From Pseudomonas salomonii (lineage in GTDB: Bacteria; Pseudomonadota; Gammaproteobacteria; Pseudomonadales; Pseudomonadaceae), in assembly GCF_900107155.1 (NCBI RefSeq), contig NZ_FNOX01000001.1:807457-871456 (forward strand): a DNA stretch of 64,000 nt, in the 5' to 3' direction. Of this stretch, positions 27,998 through 38,131 are shown one piece after another. A program made the position numbers and the translations under genes. Below the pieces are notes generated by a model, which had not been told where the DNA came from, made no database searches, and saw only the letters and a program-made list of their open reading frames with translations. The first letter of the stretch is position 1, and each line of letters starts with the position of its first letter.

Positions 27998-28338
27998 AGT
28001 GCTCCACTCTTACTGTTGTATTTTTTATAGTTCTAGCGGCCTTGTGAGCTGCAGAACCGGATCAGATATCGCGGATATCCCCCCGGCATTGCCCTGGCAA
28101 CTGTACCGGTACAGTGTAGAGCGCCGGTTGATCGCTTGAAAAGCTGGCTGCTGGGGGCAAACCCTGGGTGTGTCGCTTTAATGAAAGAAAAAGACAGAAT
28201 CGCGGCGGGCTGATGCCAGAGTTTCAGGCAATCCTTGGCTTTCCTGACACTTTCGTTCGGTGCCTCATTTGCAACTGGGTTTTTCTGCCTGACGCCTGAC
28301 GCTATGATTGCGCCGATTTTTTATTCAGGTGAATTCCC
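27998..28338. promoter_or_regulatory. 340-bp divergent intergenic region (braC / DUF2288)
   Basis: No gene is supported here. It must contain the braC promoter (minus strand, AT-rich at about 28005-28030) and a promoter for the DUF2288 gene (TATGAT at about 28302-28307). An unusually long gap suggests regulation of braC by amino acids, but no specific operator was recognised. Confidence 0.35.
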
Positions 28339-28641
28339 ATGACGCAAGAACCTAGCACCCTCTATGCCAAGCTGCTCGGTGAAACCGCCGAAATTTCCTG
28401 GAAGGAGCTTGAACCGTTCTTTGCCAAGGGTGCCCTATTGTGGGTCGACGCCGGCCTGGATTTGATCGAAGCGGCCGAAGCAATGGCCGAAGATAACCGC
28501 GACAAAGTCGCTGGTTGGCTGGCCGCAGGGAGCCTTGGCGAAGTGTCTGCGACGCGGGCGCTGGACTTGGTTGAGCGCGATCCAGGCCTGTGGGCGGTGG
28601 TGGTTTCGCCGTGGATTCTGATCCAGGAAAGGGCAGCGTAA
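28339..28641 (+). CDS. DUF2288 small acidic protein
   Basis: The 100-residue protein matches DUF2288: ISWKELEPFFAKGALLWVDAGLDLIEAA in the first half and DNRDKVAGWLAAGSLGEVSATRALDLVERDPGLWAVVVSPWILIQE in the second. It has no signal peptide or membrane span and is acidic, so probably cytoplasmic. It has no operon partners; a REP palindrome follows. The function of the family is unknown. Confidence 0.85.
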   Translation: MTQEPSTLYAKLLGETAEISWKELEPFFAKGALLWVDAGLDLIEAAEAMAEDNRDKVAGWLAAGSLGEVSATRALDLVERDPGLWAVVVSPWILIQERAA

Positions 28642-28828
28642 GAAAGCTCTGCACAAAAAAGGTGCGTGTTTTTTCGCCGATCGAGTGTGTAGCGGAGTAA
28701 CCGCTGACGCGGTGATGGCATCTTGCCGTAGAGAAAGGTCACAGGTGACGGTGACGTAAGCGTCACGGGAACAGTTTTAAAGCGGGCGAAACATCGAGGG
28801 AATTGTTTCCGGGTGTGGCAAAGCCGCA
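28642..28828. other. Intergenic, no gene seen
   Basis: The stretch between the DUF2288 gene and the REP at 28829 holds only partial echoes of the REP family (GGTGACGGTGACGTAAGCGTCAC at about 28745-28767). No coding frame or clear promoter is supported. Confidence 0.4.
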
Positions 28829-28920
28829 GATCATTCCCACGCTCCGCGTGGGAATGCATCCGGTGACGCTCTGCGTCACGAAGAGCGGACGGCATTCCCA
28901 CGCAGAGCGTGGGAACGATC
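28829..28920. repeat. Paired REP of the GTTCCCACGCTC family, copy 1
   Basis: Arms GATCATTCCCACGCTCCGCG (left) and CAGAGCGTGGGAACGATC (right) enclose internal GTGACGCTCTGCGTCAC. This copy is shorter (92 bp) than the three others at 33386, 40817 and 50217. Confidence 0.9.
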
Positions 28921-29020
28921 AACTCTTCCTTTTCAAGAGGTGTACCCGGCGTACTCCGATGAATCGGCCGTTCGTCGGCGTTCATCCAAATAGATGATGG
29001 CTAAATCCCAAAAAACGACG

Positions 29021-31300
29021 TTATCGAATGGGCCTGACAATGGATGGCGGGCCGATGCGGCCTGGCCCAGGGTCCTTAGGCGTGATCGCGTCCTTATTGC
29101 CCTCGACGCTGAACGGGTAGAGCGGGTTACGCATGTGGATGCCCTGGATCACACCCACCACATCGCTCAAAGGCACCGCCGGGCTGAGCAGGTAGCCCTG
29201 GATAAAGTCGCAGCCGTGCTTGAGCAGCAGTTCAAATTGCGCCTGGGTTTCCACACCTTCGGTGACCACCTGCAAGTGCAGAGTGTGGGCCATGCCGATG
29301 ATCGCCTGCACGATCTCGACATCGGCGGTGGACTTGGGGATGTCCTGGATAAACGACCGGTCGATCTTCAGGGTATTGAGCGGCAGGCGCTTGAGGTAGG
29401 CCAGGGAGGAATACCCTGTGCCGAAATCATCAATGGCCAGCGAAACGCCCAGGGCGCGGATCTGGCGCAACAGCGCCAGGGTGCTGCTGATATTGCCCAT
29501 CAGCGCGTTTTCGGTGACTTCCAGTTCCAGGCGGCTGGCGGCGATCCCGGCAAAACGCAGGGCGGCTTCGATCTCATCGGCCAACTCGTCACGGGCCAGA
29601 TTCAAGGCCGAGCAATTCACGGCCATGGTCAGCTCGGGGTAACCGCGGTCAGACAGCAGGCTCAAATCGTGACAGGCCTGACGCAATACCCAGTGGTCGA
29701 GCTCGGCAATTAATCCGTTGTTTTCGGCAATGCCGATAAACCGGTCCGGGGCCAGCAACCCATGTTGCGGATGTTGCCAGCGCACCAGTGCTTCCAGGCG
29801 GGTGACCTTGCCCAGTTTCATGTCGAAGATCGGCTGGTAGAACAGCACCAATTCATTGCGGCCGCGCAGCGCGGCGCGCAGCTCCTCTTCCAGTTGCAGT
29901 TCAAGAAAGGCGCGGGTTTTAAGGTTGGAGCTGAAGAAGTTCAGGCTGTTACGCCCGGCGTCCTTGGACTGGTAAAGCGCCAGGTCAGCGGTTTTAAGCA
30001 ACTCTTCGCAGGTCAGCCCGTCATCGGGGAACAGGCTGATGCCAATGCTGGTGGTCATCACCATGCGCCGGCCGGCCAGTTCGATCGGTTCTTTCATCTT
30101 CAGCATGATGCGCTGGGCCAGGTGCCGCGCTTCGTCGCGATGGTGAATGTTGATCAGGATGCAGAACTCGTCGCCGCCAAACCGCGCGACCACATCGTCA
30201 TGGCTGCGTACCGAGCCCTTGATATGCCCGGCCAGTACGGTGAGCAGTTGGTCGCCGGCATCGTGGCCGAGGCTGTCATTGATGCGCTTGAAGTGGTCGA
30301 TATCGAGGAAGATCACCGCCATCATGCCGTTACCGGCGGTTTTTTCCGCGACCTTCTCGGCAAAGATCTGGTTGAAGCCGCGACGGTTGAGCAGGCTGGT
30401 CAACGCATCGAAGTGCGCCACTTGTTGCAGCGAAGCGCGGGCTTGGTCCAGCTCACTGAGCAGGGCGTTGACCCGGCGCAGGTCGCGCTCCTTGTGTTGC
30501 AGTTTTTTGTCGGCGAGAGCGGCGCTGACGCTGCTGCCGATCACCAACAGGGTGATCACGGCCACCGACAAGCCCAGTTGAATCGGGTTGTTATCCAGTG
30601 GCAACGACAGGTCAGCGCCGGCCGGCACCAGCATTTGCATGGCCGCCATGCCGGTAAAGTGCATGCTCAGGATGCCGGCGCCCAGCACCAGGCTGGCGGC
30701 GTATTTGAGCAGTTGATGGAACACGCCGGCGCCGGTGCGCAGGTAGCTCGACAGCAACAGCGCGGCCAGGCTGGCGCCGATGGCAATGGCCACGGAGGCC
30801 ATGAACAGGTCGGTTGCGAAGTACACATCGGCCTGGGAGCGCATGGCCGACATGCCGACGTAATGCATCAGCGCGATACCCAGGCCCATCCAAATCGACG
30901 CCAGCAAATATTGATGGAATCGCAGGCGCGTGTGACTCAGGGTTTGCATGGCGAACAGCGAAGCGATCAAGGCGATCACCAGCGAGGCGAACGTCATGAG
31001 CAATTCATAATGAATGGCGATAGGTGCCTGGAAGGCCAGCATGCTGATGAAGTGCGTCGACCAGATGCCACCCGCCAGGCAACCCGCTCCCAACCAGCGC
31101 CAATGACGGCGGGCGGTAGGGTCGTCGACATGGCCGACACGTTCAGCCATGTCCAGCGTGCCGAAACCGGCCGCGCAAGCAACCAGATACGCCAGTAGCA
31201 CCAGAAAAGGGTTATGACTGCAATTGAGTAATAAGTGCCCGTTCTCTGGCAGGTCGGTAAAAAAATGCAGACCCAGCCATTCCATAGCAAGCCCCGTCAT
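29021..31300 (-). CDS. mucR: MucR-type MHYT-GGDEF-EAL cyclic-di-GMP protein
   Basis: The 759-residue inner-membrane protein has seven spans forming the MHYT domain; the motif occurs as STHFISMLAF, LMHYVGMSAM and SMHFTGMAAM (about residues 75, 140 and 210), thought to bind copper or sense O2/NO. The GGDEF domain follows (RFGGDEFCILI, about 385), with its active site intact. The EAL domain begins LEALVRWQHP and has the DDFGTGYSSLAYL loop, so both synthesis and breakdown of c-di-GMP look possible. This layout equals P. aeruginosa MucR, which controls alginate and biofilm dispersal. It is monocistronic. Confidence 0.9.
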   Translation of the reverse strand: MTGLAMEWLGLHFFTDLPENGHLLLNCSHNPFLVLLAYLVACAAGFGTLDMAERVGHVDDPTARRHWRWLGAGCLAGGIWSTHFISMLAFQAPIAIHYELLMTFASLVIALIASLFAMQTLSHTRLRFHQYLLASIWMGLGIALMHYVGMSAMRSQADVYFATDLFMASVAIAIGASLAALLLSSYLRTGAGVFHQLLKYAASLVLGAGILSMHFTGMAAMQMLVPAGADLSLPLDNNPIQLGLSVAVITLLVIGSSVSAALADKKLQHKERDLRRVNALLSELDQARASLQQVAHFDALTSLLNRRGFNQIFAEKVAEKTAGNGMMAVIFLDIDHFKRINDSLGHDAGDQLLTVLAGHIKGSVRSHDDVVARFGGDEFCILINIHHRDEARHLAQRIMLKMKEPIELAGRRMVMTTSIGISLFPDDGLTCEELLKTADLALYQSKDAGRNSLNFFSSNLKTRAFLELQLEEELRAALRGRNELVLFYQPIFDMKLGKVTRLEALVRWQHPQHGLLAPDRFIGIAENNGLIAELDHWVLRQACHDLSLLSDRGYPELTMAVNCSALNLARDELADEIEAALRFAGIAASRLELEVTENALMGNISSTLALLRQIRALGVSLAIDDFGTGYSSLAYLKRLPLNTLKIDRSFIQDIPKSTADVEIVQAIIGMAHTLHLQVVTEGVETQAQFELLLKHGCDFIQGYLLSPAVPLSDVVGVIQGIHMRNPLYPFSVEGNKDAITPKDPGPGRIGPPSIVRPIR

Positions 31301-31423
31301 AGCGTCACGTCACTGCCTACGGCGATGACCTATGAAGTCGAGTATAGAAGCCTCGCGGGATTTGCCAGGGATAATGGCACTTTGCTCTCAACCATTTTGG
31401 CATGCCCGCCATAGCGTTTGATG

Positions 31424-31789
31424 CTAAGCGCTGATCGGCAGGTCCAGTTCAAAAGGCGCCTCTAACGGCGGCAGGCCAAAGGCGGCGCGCGCCTTGTCGC
31501 AGTCGACGTTGTGTTCGCCCTGGCTCCACGACGCGTCGAACTCACGGCAGGGGCTTGAGCGTTGTTCATAGATGGTGCAACGGGTGCCCTTGCCGACCTC
31601 GCCTTCAAGGCTGCAACACCTTGCGGGTTTCTGGTCGGTGCCGATCATCGCCACGCGCGTGGGGTTGATCTGCACCACCAGGTCATCGGGCACTGTGCCA
31701 CCCGATGAGGCGCATTCACCCCAGAAGAAAGACACACGAAAGTGTGAACAGCAGGCACCGCAACTCAGACACGGACTGGCTTCGGACAT
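31424..31789 (-). CDS. YkgJ-type cysteine-cluster protein
   Basis: The start at 31789 puts the motif CLSCGACC at residues 7-14. A start at 31798 would add only three residues; longer upstream reading is unlikely coding. The 121-residue protein has further Cys in CCSLEGE, CTIYEQRSSPC and NVDCDKA, the YkgJ/UPF0153 pattern, which is predicted to bind zinc or an Fe-S cluster. Neighbours (mucR and an MFS gene) give no pathway. Confidence 0.82.
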   Translation of the reverse strand: MSEASPCLSCGACCSHFRVSFFWGECASSGGTVPDDLVVQINPTRVAMIGTDQKPARCCSLEGEVGKGTRCTIYEQRSSPCREFDASWSQGEHNVDCDKARAAFGLPPLEAPFELDLPISA

Positions 31790-32040
31790 GGGCGTCATCG
31801 ATAAGAAAAGCAGGATTGGGGTGTTACGGAAGGCTCGCCATTCTATCCGTGCCATGGCGGTTGGGAAGGGGGGCGCGAACTTATATTTTCGTAGGGAAAG
31901 TCCCGCGGTTACGGGCGAAATCATGCCCTATCAGCTTTACGAATCATTACAGACAAGCGTGCCTGGCCTGATTATGTTGCAGGTACCGGGCAGGATGCAT
32001 CGGGCATCGCAGCTCTCATAACAATAAAAGAGACGGACCC

Positions 32041-33387
32041 ATGCAGAACTCGACCCAAGCGGCGAATGCCTGGCGCATTCTGTTCCTGCTGTTTCTCGCC
32101 AACCTGTTCAATTTCTTCGACCGCACCATCCCCGCCATCATCATCGAGCCCATCCGCATGGAATGGCATTTGAGCGACTTCCAGCTCGGTATCATCGGCA
32201 CCGCCTTCACCATCGTTTACGCCATCGCCGGCCTGCCGCTCGGGCGCCTGGCCGATACCGGTTCACGCAGCAAACTGATGGGCTGGGGCTTGTTTGCCTG
32301 GAGCGGGCTGACGGCGGTCAACGGCATGGTCGGCAGCTTCTGGACCTTTTTGCTGGTGCGCATGGGCATCGGCATCGGTGAAGCCAGCTATGCGCCGGCG
32401 GCCAATTCGCTGATCGGCGACCTGTTTCCCGCCCACCGCCGCGCCCGGGCCATGGGCATTTTCATGCTGGGCTTGCCGTTGGGCCTGCTGCTGGCGTTCT
32501 TCACCATTGGCGCGATGGTCAAGGCGTTCGACAGCTGGCGCGCACCGTTCTTTATCGCGGCTGTGCCGGGGCTGATCCTCGCGATCTTCATGTTCTATAT
32601 CAAGGAACCCAAGCGCGGCGCGGCGGAAACCGTGCAAGTCTCCCAGGAACGCGTCGACCGCCCGATTCGTCGCGTTCTGGCGGTACCGACCTTCCTGTGG
32701 CTGGTGCTGGCCGGGTTGTGCTTTAACTTCGCCACCTATGCGTGCAACTCGTTCCTGGTGCCGATGTTGCAGCGCTATTTCCTGATGCCGTTGCAGGACG
32801 CCGCAGTGGCCACCGGCGTAATTGTCGGCATCACCGGGCTGGTGGGCCTGACCCTGGGCGGTTGGATTGCCGACAAGGTCCATCAGCGGGTCGCCAACGG
32901 CCGGCTGCTGTTTGCCGCGTGCAGCCTGATTATCTCGACCATCACCACTGCCTGGGCCTTGCATGCCGGGCGCATTGAGATTGGCGTGTTTGTGGCGCTG
33001 TTCAGTGTGGGCTGGTTGTTTGCCTATAACTTCTACACCTGCGTGTACACGGCGATCCAGGACGTGGTTGAGCCGCGCCTGCGCGCCACGGCGATGGCGC
33101 TGTTTTTTGCCGGCTTGTACTTGCTGGGCGGTGGCATGGGGCCGGTGGTGGTGGGCGGCCTGTCTGATCATTTTGCCCATTCGGCAATGTATGCCGATGG
33201 CGCCTCGCAGATGACCGAGGCGTATAAAGCGGTGGGGTTGCACGACGCCATGTACCTGATTCCGGTGGCGCTGTTCTTGACCATGTTGTTTCTGTTCCAG
33301 GCCTCACGCAGTTTTGTACGCGATGCCAAGAAGATGAAGGATGGGCTGGGGGCGGTGGAGGTGCCGGCTGCTGCCGCTGTAGCTTGA
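32041..33387 (+). CDS. MFS transporter, spinster-like
   Basis: The 448-residue protein has 12 predicted spans. The MFS signature between spans 2 and 3 reads GRLADTGSRSKLMGWG, and the region LVRMGIGIGEASYAPAANSLIGDLFP is characteristic of the spinster subfamily (sphingolipid, aromatic or organic-acid carriers in other organisms). NLFNFFDRTIPAIIIEPI at the N-terminus is also typical. No co-transcribed catabolic gene is present, so the substrate is unknown. Its stop codon overlaps a REP palindrome. Confidence 0.88.
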   Translation: MQNSTQAANAWRILFLLFLANLFNFFDRTIPAIIIEPIRMEWHLSDFQLGIIGTAFTIVYAIAGLPLGRLADTGSRSKLMGWGLFAWSGLTAVNGMVGSFWTFLLVRMGIGIGEASYAPAANSLIGDLFPAHRRARAMGIFMLGLPLGLLLAFFTIGAMVKAFDSWRAPFFIAAVPGLILAIFMFYIKEPKRGAAETVQVSQERVDRPIRRVLAVPTFLWLVLAGLCFNFATYACNSFLVPMLQRYFLMPLQDAAVATGVIVGITGLVGLTLGGWIADKVHQRVANGRLLFAACSLIISTITTAWALHAGRIEIGVFVALFSVGWLFAYNFYTCVYTAIQDVVEPRLRATAMALFFAGLYLLGGGMGPVVVGGLSDHFAHSAMYADGASQMTEAYKAVGLHDAMYLIPVALFLTMLFLFQASRSFVRDAKKMKDGLGAVEVPAAAAVA

Positions 33388-33498
33388 TCGTTCCCACGCT
33401 CCGCGTGGGAATGCATCCTGTGACGCTCTGCGTCATGCTTCTAGGAGCGGACGCAGAGCGTCCAGGGCGGCGTTCCCACGCAGAGCGTGGGAACGATC
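33386..33498. repeat. Paired REP of the GTTCCCACGCTC family, copy 2
   Basis: GATCGTTCCCACGCTCCGCG at the left pairs with CGCAGAGCGTGGGAACGATC at the right. Internal arms GTGACGCTCTGCGTCA and GGACGCAGAGCGTCC lie between. It begins within the MFS stop codon. Confidence 0.93.
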
Positions 33499-33499
33499 A

Positions 33500-33530
33500 A
33501 AGGCCCGCATTGCGCGGGCCTTCTTCTTTA
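33500..33530. terminator. Bidirectional terminator between MFS gene and rapA
   Basis: AAGGCCCGC / GCGGGCCTT has a short loop and is followed by TTCTTCTTTA on the plus strand. On the minus strand AAAG flanks it, so it may also serve rapA (stop at 33548). Confidence 0.8.
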
Positions 33531-33547
33531 GCAGGGCAGGGCGGTTA

Positions 33548-36394
33548 TCAACCCGCTACCAACACCCGAATGGCCTCCAACCGCAGCGCCGCCTTGTCGA
33601 GCATGGCCAGGCCTTGCTCGCGCTGGTTGCGCAGCGCCACCAGCTCGCTGTCGCGCACGGTCGGGTTGACCGCTTGCAACGCGGTCAGGCGCGCCAGTTC
33701 TTCGTCGGTGTCGGCTGCCAGACGGCGTTTAGCCTCGGCCACACGCTCGGCGTGGCGCGGGGTGATCTTCTCTTCGCCGGCATTGATGCGTGGCGTGAGT
33801 TGATCGCGCTGGGCCTGCACGAACTTGTTGGCGCTGGCGCGTGGCACGCTTTCCAGCTGGTCATTGAGGGTTTCAAACGACACACGACCAGACAGGTCAT
33901 TGCCGTTGGTGTCCAGCAGGCAGCGCAGGGCCGCCGGCGGCAAGTAACGACCCAGTTGCAGCGCGCGCGGTGCCACCACTTCGCTGACGTAGAGCAGTTC
34001 GAGCAACACAGTGCCCGGCTTGAGCGCCTTGTTCTTGATCAGCGCCACGGCGGTGTTGCCCATCGAGCCGGACAGCACCAGGTCCATGCCGCCTTGCACC
34101 ATCGGGTGTTCCCAGGTGATGAACTGCATGTCTTCACGCGACAGCGCCTGATTACGGTCGTAGGTGATGGTCACACCTTCGTCGTCGCCGAGGGGGAAGC
34201 TGGCGTCGAGCATTTTTTCGCTGGGCTTCAAGATCAGGGCGTTTTCCGAATGGTCTTCGCTGTCGATGCCGAAGGCGTCGAACAGGGTTTCCATGTAGAT
34301 CGGCAGGGCGAACTGGTCGTCTTGCTCAAGAATGTCTTCCACCAGCGCATCGCCTTCACCCGCGCCGCCGGAGTTGAGCTCCAGCAGGCGGTCGCGACCG
34401 GTGTGCAGTTCCTGCTCCAGGCGCTCGCGCTCGGCACGGGCTTCGTCGATCAGGGCTTGCCACTCGCCGTCGTCGGCGTTTTCCAGCAGCGGCAGCAGGC
34501 GCGGGCCGAACTGATGCTGCAAGGCGTTGCCGGTCGGGCAGGTGTTGAGGAACGCGTTCAGCGCTTCGTGGTACCACTGGAACAGCCGTTCTTGCGGGCT
34601 GGTTTCCAGGTACGGCACGTGCAGCTCGATCACATGCTTCTGGCCGATCCGGTCCAGACGGCCGATCCGCTGTTCCAGCAGGTCCGGGTGGGACGGCAGG
34701 TCGAACAGCACCAAGTGGTGGGAGAACTGGAAGTTGCGACCTTCACTGCCGATTTCCGAGCAGATCAGCACCTGGGCGCCGAACTCTTCGTCTGCAAAGT
34801 AGGCAGCGGCGCGGTCACGCTCGAGGATGTTCATGCCCTCGTGGAACACTGTGGCCGGGATGCCGGAGCGCACGCGCAGGGCGTCTTCCAGGTCCATGGC
34901 GGTTTCGGCGTGGGCGCAGATCACCAGCACTTTGGTGCGCTTGAGCATTTTCAGCTGGTCGATCAGCCACTCGACGCGCGGGTCGAAACGCCACCAGCGG
35001 TTTTCTTCTTCAACATCCGGCTGCGACTGGAAGCTGACTTCCGGGTACAGCTCGGCGTGTTCGCCCAGCGGCAGTTCGAGGTATTCGTCCGGGTTCGGCA
35101 GCGGGTAAGCGTGCAGCTTGCGCTCCGGAAAACCCTGCACGGCGGCGCGGGTATTACGGAACAGTACGCGGCCGGTACCGTGGCGGTCGAGCAGCTCACG
35201 CACCAGGCGTGCGCTGGCTTCGGTGTCGCCATCGTTGACGGCGGTGAGCAGTGCTTCACCTTCGTCACCGAGGAAACCCTGGATGGTCTTGTGCGCTTTT
35301 GGCGACAGGCGGCCCTTGTCCAGCAATTCCTGCACGGCTTCGGCTACCGGGCGATAGTTCTCGCTTTCGGCGCGGAAGGCGTGCAGGTCGTGGAAGCGGT
35401 TCGGGTCCAACAGGCGCAGGCGCGCGAAGTGGCTGTCCTGGCCCAGTTGTTCCGGGGTGGCGGTCAGCAGCAGCACGCCTGGGATCACTTCGGCCAGTTG
35501 CTCGACCAGCGCGTATTCCGGGCTGGCTTTTTCTTCATGCCACACCAGGTGGTGGGCTTCGTCGACCACCAGCAGGTCCCAGCCGGCGGCGAACAGCGCG
35601 TCCTGGGCCTTCTCGTCGTCCACCAGCCATTCCAGAGCCACCAGCGCCAGCTGGGTGTCTTCGAACGGGTTGGCGGCATCGCTTTCGATAAAACGTTCTT
35701 CGTCGAACAGCGCAACCTGCAGGTTGAAGCGACGGCGCATTTCCACCAGCCACTGGTGCTGGAGGTTTTCCGGCACCAGGATCAGTACGCGGTTGGCGCG
35801 GCCCGACAGCAGTTGGCGATGGATCACAAGGCCCGCTTCGATGGTCTTGCCCAGGCCCACTTCGTCGGCCAGCAATACCCGTGGCGCGATACGGTCAGCG
35901 ACTTCACGGGCAATGTGCAGTTGGTGAGCAATAGGTTGCGCACGCACGCCGCCCAGGCCCCACAGCGAGGACTGCAACTGACGGCTGGTGTGTTCCAGCG
36001 TGTGGTAGCGCAGCGAGAACCAGGCCAGCGGGTCGATCTGCCCGGCGAACAGACGGTCGCTGGCCAGACGGAACTGGATGAAGTTCGACAGTTGGGTTTC
36101 CGGCAGGGTGACCTGCTCGTTCTGCCCATTGAGGCCGTGGTAGACCAGCAGGCCATCGACGTCGTCGACTTCCTGTACGGTCATTTTCCAGCCTTCGAAA
36201 TGGGTGATGCTGTCACCCGGCGAAAACCTCACACGAGTGAGGGGCGCATTCCGTAGCGCATACTGACGAGTGTCGCCAGTGGCCGGATAGAGCACGGTCA
36301 ACAAGCGCCCGTCCTGTGCCAGAACGGTGCCTAACCCCAGCTCTGCTTCGCTGTCACTAATCCAGCGTTGCCCCGGTTGATACTGCTGCGCCAT
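33548..36394 (-). CDS. rapA: RNA polymerase-associated helicase RapA (HepA)
   Basis: The 948-residue SWI2/SNF2-type ATPase recycles stalled RNA polymerase. Length matches Pseudomonas RapA (E. coli 968). An N-terminal Tudor-like domain ([37 protein letters not shown]) is followed by Walker A in [16 protein letters not shown] (about residue 177), the DEAH box in [12 protein letters not shown] (about 275), the motif [24 protein letters not shown], and the [19 protein letters not shown] block ([17 protein letters not shown]). The RapA-specific C-terminus (from about 590) is intact. It is monocistronic. Confidence 0.95.
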   Translation of the reverse strand: MAQQYQPGQRWISDSEAELGLGTVLAQDGRLLTVLYPATGDTRQYALRNAPLTRVRFSPGDSITHFEGWKMTVQEVDDVDGLLVYHGLNGQNEQVTLPETQLSNFIQFRLASDRLFAGQIDPLAWFSLRYHTLEHTSRQLQSSLWGLGGVRAQPIAHQLHIAREVADRIAPRVLLADEVGLGKTIEAGLVIHRQLLSGRANRVLILVPENLQHQWLVEMRRRFNLQVALFDEERFIESDAANPFEDTQLALVALEWLVDDEKAQDALFAAGWDLLVVDEAHHLVWHEEKASPEYALVEQLAEVIPGVLLLTATPEQLGQDSHFARLRLLDPNRFHDLHAFRAESENYRPVAEAVQELLDKGRLSPKAHKTIQGFLGDEGEALLTAVNDGDTEASARLVRELLDRHGTGRVLFRNTRAAVQGFPERKLHAYPLPNPDEYLELPLGEHAELYPEVSFQSQPDVEEENRWWRFDPRVEWLIDQLKMLKRTKVLVICAHAETAMDLEDALRVRSGIPATVFHEGMNILERDRAAAYFADEEFGAQVLICSEIGSEGRNFQFSHHLVLFDLPSHPDLLEQRIGRLDRIGQKHVIELHVPYLETSPQERLFQWYHEALNAFLNTCPTGNALQHQFGPRLLPLLENADDGEWQALIDEARAERERLEQELHTGRDRLLELNSGGAGEGDALVEDILEQDDQFALPIYMETLFDAFGIDSEDHSENALILKPSEKMLDASFPLGDDEGVTITYDRNQALSREDMQFITWEHPMVQGGMDLVLSGSMGNTAVALIKNKALKPGTVLLELLYVSEVVAPRALQLGRYLPPAALRCLLDTNGNDLSGRVSFETLNDQLESVPRASANKFVQAQRDQLTPRINAGEEKITPRHAERVAEAKRRLAADTDEELARLTALQAVNPTVRDSELVALRNQREQGLAMLDKAALRLEAIRVLVAG

Positions 36395-36611
36395 GCTGCC
36401 TGACTCCCGCCGTGAAAAAGCCGACTATTCTAACGGAACACGGCTTCCAGACCAAAAGGAATAGGTGCAGCTTCATGCTTTAAGCTACAAGCGGCAAGAA
36501 AAAGGGCGATAGGTTCGTCGGATAGATGACGATTGGTTCACAAGTTGGGGGCTTGGCACTCAAGTCGTCCCTCCCGCAGCCGACAGTCTGCGCAACAGGA
36601 GACTAAAAACC

Positions 36612-36953
36612 ATGCTGCCACCCATACTGCCCTTGAGCGTTGTGCCGGTCACGTCGCAACTTGATCCGGTGCGCCAGAAGCCGGACATCCCGCCCGTGGT
36701 GCCCGTGCAGGCCGGCTCGAACGAAAGCACCATCGACCTGAAAAAGGGCGATGCCGAGCAGTCGACCCTGCTGTTGCGCGAAGAACAACGCCGTCAGCAG
36801 GAGCAACAGAAACGCCGGCGCGAAGCGGATGCAGACCCCGAGGCGCATCTGGCGGTCCCTGGCGATGAGCTCAACGCCGACAACACGGTACCGGTGGCGC
36901 CGCTGATCGAAGACGCGCCGCGCCAGGGTTTGTGGGTGGACGTCGAGGTTTAA
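36612..36953 (+). CDS. Small charged hypothetical protein
   Basis: The 113-residue protein has a proline-rich start (MLPPILPLSVVPVTSQLDPVRQ) and a strongly charged helical stretch (LLLREEQRRQQEQQKRRREADAD, about residues 52-75) that may form a short coiled coil. No membrane span or known domain is visible. CAACAGGAGAC lies 10-15 bases before the ATG as a ribosome site. It overlaps the convergent aminotransferase gene by four bases at their 3' ends. It looks like a genus-conserved protein, with no function recognised. Confidence 0.65.
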   Translation: MLPPILPLSVVPVTSQLDPVRQKPDIPPVVPVQAGSNESTIDLKKGDAEQSTLLLREEQRRQQEQQKRRREADADPEAHLAVPGDELNADNTVPVAPLIEDAPRQGLWVDVEV

Positions 36954-38131
36954 TCGCGCAACTCGCGCAGCGCGGCGATCAGCAACTCGATGTCGTGTTC
37001 GGTGTTGAGCGGGCTGACGGAAACCCGCGCGATGCTTGTAAGCCCCCGCGCCTGCATATCCAGCGGCGTGTAGGCCACGCCGTTGGCGCCGATGTTGATG
37101 CGCTTCAGTCCCAGCCGACGTTTGAGTTCAAACGCCTCCCAGCCGGCGAGGTTGAAGGCGATCAGGCCGGAGTGAGCCGTGCCCAGATCGTGCAGGGAAA
37201 CGCCCGGAATCTGCCGCAGCGCGTCGCGGATTCGTCCACTGAGCTGCAGGACCCTTTCCCATGTCCGCTCCACGCCCAGTCGGTTGATTTCCTGCAACGC
37301 ATTGCCCAACCCCGCCAATAAGGCGTAGGACACTTCACTGGTTTCAAAGCGGCGGGCATCGTTACGCAGGTCGAACCCTTGAGCGGTCCAGGGCGCCGAG
37401 AACACGTCGCGCTGGGCGGGGTTCAGGCGTTGCAGAAAGTCCGGCCGCACATACAACAGCGCCGTGCCACGCGGCCCGCGCAGGTGTTTACGCCCGGCGG
37501 ACTTGAGTACATCGCAGTGCAGCGCCTGCACATCCACTGGCAACTGGCCGACCGCCTGGCCGGCGTCGATAAAGTAGGGGATTGCGTAGCGCCTGGCCAC
37601 TTCGCCGATGGCCTGGGCCGGGTTGATCAGGCCGCCATTGGCCGGCAGCCAGGTCAGGTCGATCAGCTTGACGTTGGTATCAATCATCGCTTCCAGCGCC
37701 AGCGGGCAGACCGCGCCGGTCGCATCGCAGGGAATGACCTCCACATGTGCACCCGCTTGCACGGCCAACTGCATACTCGCCAGGTTGCCGCCCCATTCAT
37801 GGCGGCCCACCAGGATGCGGTCGCCCGGCTGCCACGGCCCCAAGGCCTGGAACGCCATGCTCCAGGCGGTTGAGCCGCTGCTGGCAAAGGCCATCGAGGC
37901 GGCGGGCGCATTGAGCAATTGCCCAGCTGCGCGCCGGGCTTTTTCCACCAGAATCGCGCCATGCTCGCCGGCCTCCATCGGGCCATCGCGGGCTTCGCGT
38001 TGCAACTGGTCGATGATCGCGTCGAGGGTGGCTTGGCTCGGCAGCGAGGCACCTGCATGGTTGAAGTGCACGATGCCCGATTGGCAGCCGGGTGTATCTT
38101 CACGCAGATGCTGGACCTGCAGCGGGCTCAC
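36950..38131 (-). CDS. Class V PLP aminotransferase (isopenicillin-N-epimerase/CsdA fold)
   Basis: The 393-residue PLP enzyme has the class V fold. The N-terminus HFNHAGASLPSQATLDAI is typical, DAGQAVGQLPVDVQALHCDVLKSAGRKHLRGPRGTALLYV (about 185-225) holds the PLP aspartate and the Schiff-base lysine in SAGRKHLRGPRG, and the C-terminal domain is IGANGVAYTPLDMQARGLTSIARVSVSPLNT. It is closer to aminotransferase/epimerase-like members than to NifS/IscS. It overlaps the RidA gene by 4 bp, suggesting that RidA removes a reactive enamine from its reaction. Confidence 0.85.
   Translation of the reverse strand: MSPLQVQHLREDTPGCQSGIVHFNHAGASLPSQATLDAIIDQLQREARDGPMEAGEHGAILVEKARRAAGQLLNAPAASMAFASSGSTAWSMAFQALGPWQPGDRILVGRHEWGGNLASMQLAVQAGAHVEVIPCDATGAVCPLALEAMIDTNVKLIDLTWLPANGGLINPAQAIGEVARRYAIPYFIDAGQAVGQLPVDVQALHCDVLKSAGRKHLRGPRGTALLYVRPDFLQRLNPAQRDVFSAPWTAQGFDLRNDARRFETSEVSYALLAGLGNALQEINRLGVERTWERVLQLSGRIRDALRQIPGVSLHDLGTAHSGLIAFNLAGWEAFELKRRLGLKRINIGANGVAYTPLDMQARGLTSIARVSVSPLNTEHDIELLIAALRELRD

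Noticed and set aside
33614..36256. 880-codon plus-strand frame opposite rapA
   Set aside because: It lies entirely within rapA in an antisense frame, without motifs or start signals; rapA has all family motifs.
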